64,000 nucleotides of DNA. Source: DASYKT01 sp963718105 (GTDB lineage Bacteria > Acidobacteriota > Blastocatellia > Pyrinomonadales > Pyrinomonadaceae). Shown here in pieces: positions 60,221-64,000 of the stretch. Under the pieces are notes generated by a model. The model was not told the DNA's origin, made no database searches, and saw only the letters and a list, made by a program, of their open reading frames with translations. The stretch is from contig OY970352.1 of assembly GCA_963718105.1 (NCBI GenBank), positions 3,100,001 to 3,164,000 of the forward strand. The letters are read 5' to 3'. Position numbers and translations under genes: made by a program. The stretch's first letter is position 1. Every line of letters begins with the position of its first letter.

Positions 60221-62083
60221 ATGTGTGGAATTGTCGGATACGTAGGAAATAAACAAGTGGTGCCGGTCATTATCGACGGGCTCCGCAAACTGGAATATCG
60301 CGGTTATGATTCGGCGGGAATTGCCGTGGTGGACGAGGCAAAGCATCTTTCCATCCGCCGCGCCGAGGGAAAACTGCGCAACCTGGAAGAAGCTATCAGG
60401 CTAAATCCGCTCGACGGAACCTATGGCATCGGGCACACGCGTTGGGCGACACACGGGCGGCCGACCGAAGAAAACGCCCACCCGCACCGCGACCAATCGG
60501 GCAAGGTCATCGTCGTTCACAACGGTATCATCGAAAATTATTTGCAGCTTAAAGAGCGGCTGACAGCGCTCGGCAGTGAATTCAAAACCGAGACCGATAC
60601 TGAAGTGGTCGCGCACCTGATCGGCCACTACATTTCCAGCGAAGGGCTCACGCTGGAAATGGCTGTGCGCAAATCGGTGCTGGAACTGCGCGGAATATTT
60701 GCGCTTTCGATCATTTCCGTGGACGAGCCCGATACGATCATTGCCGTGCGCGAAGGCCCGCCGGTCGTCATCGGCCTGGGCGACGGCGAATTTTTTGTCG
60801 CGTCCGACATTCCCGCTATTTTGCAGCACACCCGCGACATCTTTTTCCTGGGTGACAAAGAGATCGCGATCCTTACGCGCGATTCAGTGCGCGTGACCGA
60901 TTTCGAGGGCAATGTCGTCGAACCGAAACAGCAGCGCATAACCTGGGACCCGATCGCGGCGGAAAAGGGCGGCTTTAAACACTTCATGCTCAAGGAGATA
61001 TACGAGCAGCCGCGCGCCGTTCGCGACACCGTGCAGGGGCGCGTTTCGCTCGATACCGGAAAGATCTACCTTGATCAGATGGATATCACCGAGACCGATT
61101 TCAAAGGCATCACGTCGATCAAGATCGCCGCCTGCGGAACGAGCTGGCACGCCGGCATCGCCGGTAAATATATGATCGAGCAGCTTGCGCGCGTGCCGGT
61201 CGAGGTCGATTACGCTTCGGAATTTCGCTACCGCGACCCGGTTTTGGATGAAAACACGCTGCTGCTCGTCATTTCACAATCAGGCGAAACGGCCGACACG
61301 ATCGCCGCGCTCCGCGAAGCAAAAAATGCCGGGTGCAAAGTTCTGGCGATCTGCAACGTGCAGGGCTCGATGATCACGCGCGAGGCCGACGGCACGATCC
61401 TGACCCATGCGGGGCCTGAGATCGGCGTGGCTTCGACCAAGGCGTTCACTTCGCAGATGATCGCGATCTATCTTTTTGCGCTTTATCTGGGACAGTTGCG
61501 CGGACGCCTCGATGAAGAGCAGGCCAAGTTTCACGCGCAGCAGTTAGCTGAGCTTCCGGTCAAGATCGAGCAACTGCTCAACGATTCGGACAGTGTCGAA
61601 GAACTTTCGAAAGAATTGTTCCGCTCGACGGATTTTCTCTATCTCGGGCGCGGCATCAGTTTTCCGGTCGCTTTGGAAGGCGCGCTGAAGTTAAAAGAGA
61701 TCAGCTATATTCACGCCGAGGGCTACCCGGCCGGAGAAATGAAACACGGCCCCAACGCGCTGATCGATGAAAAGCTTCCCGTCGTCATTATTAATACGCG
61801 CGAGCAAGGCAACGCTTCTTCCGAACTGCGCTATGAAAAAACGCACTCAAATATCGTTGAGGTTCACGCGCGCGAAGGCGTGATAGTTTCCGTTTTGACC
61901 GAGGGAGACGAGATGTCTTCGCGGGTGTCGAACCACGTTATCAGCATTCCGCCGGCGAGCGATCTGCTGGCGCCGATCCTGGCCATCGTTCCGCTGCAAC
62001 TGCTGGCCTATCACATCGCCGTCCGCCGCGGCTGCGACGTCGATCAGCCGCGCAACCTGGCAAAATCCGTAACGGTGGAATAG
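60221..62083 (+). CDS. glmS: Glutamine-fructose-6-phosphate aminotransferase
   Basis: 620 residues. The N-terminal nucleophile is Cys2 (MCGIVGYVGNKQ) of the class II glutaminase domain, with GYDSAGIAV and THGRPTEENAHPH. Two SIS isomerase domains follow: CGTSWHAG and SQSGETADT, then YLGRGISFPVALEGALKLKE, ending PRNLAKSVTVE. It forms glucosamine 6-phosphate, the first committed step to UDP-GlcNAc. There is no room for a glmS ribozyme upstream; the gap holds only a REP pair. Confidence 0.97.
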   Translation: MCGIVGYVGNKQVVPVIIDGLRKLEYRGYDSAGIAVVDEAKHLSIRRAEGKLRNLEEAIRLNPLDGTYGIGHTRWATHGRPTEENAHPHRDQSGKVIVVHNGIIENYLQLKERLTALGSEFKTETDTEVVAHLIGHYISSEGLTLEMAVRKSVLELRGIFALSIISVDEPDTIIAVREGPPVVIGLGDGEFFVASDIPAILQHTRDIFFLGDKEIAILTRDSVRVTDFEGNVVEPKQQRITWDPIAAEKGGFKHFMLKEIYEQPRAVRDTVQGRVSLDTGKIYLDQMDITETDFKGITSIKIAACGTSWHAGIAGKYMIEQLARVPVEVDYASEFRYRDPVLDENTLLLVISQSGETADTIAALREAKNAGCKVLAICNVQGSMITREADGTILTHAGPEIGVASTKAFTSQMIAIYLFALYLGQLRGRLDEEQAKFHAQQLAELPVKIEQLLNDSDSVEELSKELFRSTDFLYLGRGISFPVALEGALKLKEISYIHAEGYPAGEMKHGPNALIDEKLPVVIINTREQGNASSELRYEKTHSNIVEVHAREGVIVSVLTEGDEMSSRVSNHVISIPPASDLLAPILAIVPLQLLAYHIAVRRGCDVDQPRNLAKSVTVE

Positions 62084-62097
62084 GTCCGAATCGGAAG

Positions 62098-62160
62098 AAA
62101 CGCGACAGTTATGGAGCGTGTTCAAGCATTAAAATAGCACGCTCCATAACTGTCGCGTTT
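62098..62160. repeat. Perfect 23-bp inverted repeat after glmS
   Basis: AAACGCGACAGTTATGGAGC-GTG and its exact complement are separated by a 17-base AT-rich loop. The part TATGGAGCG resembles the outer edge of the REP family, but the rest is not shared. Confidence 0.9.
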
Positions 62161-62172
62161 CCGCCTGTAAAA

Positions 62173-62208
62173 AAGAAAGCCGGCCCATTTTACTGAGCCG
62201 GCTTCTTT
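62173..62208. terminator. Hairpin terminator between glmS and the acidic protein gene
   Basis: AAAGAAAGCCGGC and GCCGGCTTCTTT form a stem with a 12-nt loop, preceded by an A-run. It suits both convergent genes. Confidence 0.8.
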
Positions 62209-62232
62209 ATCTCATTATTCAGAAAAGTAATA

Positions 62233-62520
62233 TCAGGAATTCGTTCCCTCTTCACTTTCATCTTCTCCGCCTTCGTCTTCTCCACCATCATCATCATCAT
62301 CATCGTCGTCGTCTTCACCTTCTCCATCTTCAACTTCAAGTTCTTCAACTTCATCTTGTCCGGTGAGGTCTTCCTGCTGGCTGCCCAGTCCTTCAGGGCT
62401 CTTACTCGGTTGAGCGCCCTGGCCGCCCTGACCGCTGCTTACCGGCTGGCTGCTTTGTCCACCCTGCTGTCCGGCATCCGATGATTGTTGTGATTGATCT
62501 TTATCTTTATCGTTTTCCAT
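62233..62520 (-). CDS. Small highly acidic low-complexity protein
   Basis: 95 residues. The first half is Gln/Ser/Gly/Lys rich (DKDQSQQSSDAGQQGGQSSQ); the second half is strongly acidic with a run of nine Asp and many Glu. No fold or family is expected; it is intrinsically disordered. A GGGGAGGG purine run upstream of the ATG (on the minus strand, at about 62530-62537) supports translation. It might bind metal or basic proteins. Confidence 0.6.
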   Translation of the reverse strand: MENDKDKDQSQQSSDAGQQGGQSSQPVSSGQGGQGAQPSKSPEGLGSQQEDLTGQDEVEELEVEDGEGEDDDDDDDDDGGEDEGGEDESEEGTNS

Positions 62521-62555
62521 TTATAAACCCTCCCCTTGTTCGTCTTAGTTGAGTA

Positions 62556-62618
62556 AAAGACAGCGAAACCTGTGCTACTTAGGTTATCTCTCGATCCTAT
62601 GTCACTTCGCTGTCTTTT
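62556..62618. repeat. 13-bp inverted repeat between two minus-strand genes
   Basis: AAAAGACAGCGAA and TTCGCTGTCTTTT with a 37-base loop. On the minus strand it would give a terminator for the Crp/Fnr gene. Confidence 0.75.
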
Positions 62619-62677
62619 AACGTTAAATAATTGCCGGTGCTCGGTAACACTCGACACCTACGGTGTTTTGCGGCACT

Positions 62678-63445
62678 TTAAGCCGCTAAAGAATTGACGC
62701 ATTCGATATGCGGTTTTATCTGCCGCTGCTGCAGCGAAGTCATATATTTGCGATAGCCTTTTTTAATTATCTTGTAGCACTCGCACGAAGCGGTTTCCAA
62801 CCCTTTTTTGTCCAGGATGGTGATCAAACCGCGCCGGTAAGCGATCAATTCCTGTTCTTTCAGGATCACCGCCGCGTTGGTGACGTTCGGCCGGTAAGTG
62901 CCCAGGAGCTGCGCGATAAATTCATGGGTAATAAAAACCTTGTTTCCTTCCGACCGGTCGTTACACATCAAGAGCAGCCGTGCCAGGCGTTCGTTGAGCG
63001 AGTGGTGGCTGCTGCAAGCGCCGGTTTGTATCACCTGCTCAATAAAGGTCGAAGTGTAATTTAGCACCGCTCGCTGAAACGGCCCGCCCTGTTCCATCGC
63101 TTCACAGAATCTTTTGGCTTTGATCCGCAGCGCTGAGCCGGTTATCTGCACATACGCTTCGCGGCTGGCCGTATCGTAGGACAGGGCCAGCGTGGTTCCC
63201 GTCATCCCTTCGCGGCCGACGATCCCGCATTCAATGCTGGCGCCGTCTTCAAAAACCGTGACCATGGAAATAATGCACGATTCAGGGAAATAGACGTAAG
63301 GCATCGGCTCTCCCGCTTTATAAACGGTTTCGCCGCGCTTCATTTTTACCCGTTCCAAATGAGGTTGGAGCTCTTTGAATTTAATAGTGGGCAGAGACGC
63401 CAAAAGCTGATTTCCATTAGTGGAAGGATTAATCGAAGTATTCAT
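62678..63445 (-). CDS. Crp/Fnr-family transcription regulator
   Basis: 255 residues. An N-terminal cyclic-nucleotide-binding-type beta roll (about 22-140; MKRGETVYKAGEPMPYVYFP, IECGIVGREGMTG) lacks a clear cAMP-binding RxS phosphate cassette. The long dimer helix (about 140-165) and a winged helix follow (SLNERLARLLLM, FITHEFIAQLLGTYRPNVTN). It has cysteines (CSSHH, CECYK), but no Fnr-type N-terminal cluster. The ligand and regulon are unknown. Many acidobacterial relatives of this type exist. Confidence 0.85.
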   Translation of the reverse strand: MNTSINPSTNGNQLLASLPTIKFKELQPHLERVKMKRGETVYKAGEPMPYVYFPESCIISMVTVFEDGASIECGIVGREGMTGTTLALSYDTASREAYVQITGSALRIKAKRFCEAMEQGGPFQRAVLNYTSTFIEQVIQTGACSSHHSLNERLARLLLMCNDRSEGNKVFITHEFIAQLLGTYRPNVTNAAVILKEQELIAYRRGLITILDKKGLETASCECYKIIKKGYRKYMTSLQQRQIKPHIECVNSLAA

Positions 63446-63605
63446 TATAGTTGGCTCCTATCGAAATATTAATACTCGCAAGATACAAAATAAGACCGCG
63501 ATCGGTTTTTGGGCTCGTTTGCCTCAAGCCGCAAACTTCGCGGTGGCTGGTAAAAAACAAGTCTCCAATAACAAGCCACTTTTTCAAATATTTCTCGCTT
63601 CTTGA

Positions 63606-63646
63606 GGGCGATCACACTGCAGCTTTCGCGACAAGTGTGCTCGCCC
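63606..63646. repeat. 13-bp imperfect hairpin
   Basis: GGGCGATCACACT and AGTGTGCTCGCCC (one mismatch) with a 15-base loop. It lies upstream of the Crp/Fnr gene and after the phasin-like gene, and may terminate the latter. Confidence 0.6.
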
Positions 63647-63675
63647 ACAACCCTGATCCAGGCTAAAGCCCAAGA

Positions 63676-64000
63676 TCATAGAATTCCTGTTTTGATGTCC
63701 CTTTGGTCAAAGGGCCTTTTTCCTGACTCGAACATCGGCTCTGACTGTTCCGTGTTTGCCGAAGTCCCTACGTTTAGCAGATCCTCTGCCGCATCTTCCG
63801 CATTATTTTTTACCTGGCCGGCAAAGTTTTTCGCTTCTTCCGTTCCGTCGCTCACAGCTTTAAAAGCTACCCGGTACATTTCCGAGGCTTTTTCCTGCGC
63901 CTTGTGGTAATAGTCGTCCGCGGTTTCTTTAAACTGGGCAACGGTTTTATTCGCCGTTTCAAATCCCTGCTTCATTACATCAGAAGCGTCCTGACGCAAT
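63676..64000 (-). CDS. Phasin-like helical protein, N-terminus cut by window edge
   Basis: At least 107 residues, open to the right edge. The sequence is nearly all amphipathic helix (SDVMKQGFETANKTVAQFKE, KAQEKASEMYRVAFKAVSDG), like phasins or stress-related YtxH/CsbD-type helical proteins. Phasins coat polyhydroxyalkanoate granules. The C-terminus is acidic and disordered. Assignment to phasin rather than another helical family is tentative. Confidence 0.5.
   Translation of the reverse strand, partial: LRQDASDVMKQGFETANKTVAQFKETADDYYHKAQEKASEMYRVAFKAVSDGTEEAKNFAGQVKNNAEDAAEDLLNVGTSANTEQSEPMFESGKRPFDQRDIKTGIL

Overview
The window looks like chromosomal DNA of an acidobacterium, probably class Blastocatellia (Pyrinomonadaceae-like). 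This is inferred from VWFA-domain secreted proteins of the acidobacterial type, serine/threonine kinase plus TPR pairs, FG-GAP (DYDGDGKTD) surface proteins, GC content near 50 percent, and very many short palindromic intergenic repeats. No rRNA, plasmid, prophage or complete insertion sequence is visible. Both ends cut through genes: a DNA glycosylase at the left and a phasin-like protein at the right.

Layout. 1-8 kb: glycosylase fragment, TPR protein and transmembrane Ser/Thr kinase, a zinc-ribbon membrane protein, two tandem CREST (ceramidase-like) membrane proteins and a VWFA protein. 8-14 kb: envelope sugar metabolism (GT2, Gfo/Idh/MocA, ArnT/PMT-type transferase) and a secreted amidohydrolase. 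14-21 kb: recA, a lipoprotein, a receiver-like protein, a DnaC-type loader, then a degenerate kinase paired with a TPR-TonB protein. 21-37 kb: nucleoside and pentose-phosphate enzymes (deoC, rpiB, hpt, deoB), of which DeoC and RpiB carry extra N-terminal domains resembling microcompartment-targeting extensions. Interleaved are an outer-membrane barrel, a PDZ-membrane-GAF-PP2C phosphatase, a GAF-GGDEF protein, a DUF885 peptidase, a CPBP protease and unknown secreted proteins. 37-47.4 kb: a Tat-exported PhoX-like protein, a second VWFA protein and four tandem FG-GAP proteins, three with a proprotein-convertase P-domain. 47.4-56 kb is the most accessory part: a 9-bp minisatellite, tRNA-Val and tRNA-Asp, a fasciclin lipoprotein, an AT-richer methyltransferase-nuclease pair, perR-katG with PerR-type operators, a hairpin-rich noncoding stretch, and a small pair formed by a protein with an alternating-cysteine tail and a JAMM peptidase. 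56-64 kb: mglB-mglA, the cell-wall precursor set yvcK-glmU-glmS, an acidic low-complexity protein and a Crp/Fnr regulator.

Working together. YvcK, GlmU and GlmS supply and control amino-sugar precursors. DeoB, DeoC, RpiB and Hpt form a dispersed nucleoside salvage and breakdown set. PerR and KatG form a peroxide-response unit. The kinase, phosphatase, GGDEF, MglAB and Crp/Fnr genes indicate heavy signalling investment. The best candidates for undescribed biology are the Cys-tail/JAMM pair with its upstream hairpin field, the DeoC/RpiB pair with possible encapsulation extensions, the pseudokinase/TPR-TonB pair, the P-domain/FG-GAP array, and several palindromic repeat families whose paired arms co-vary.
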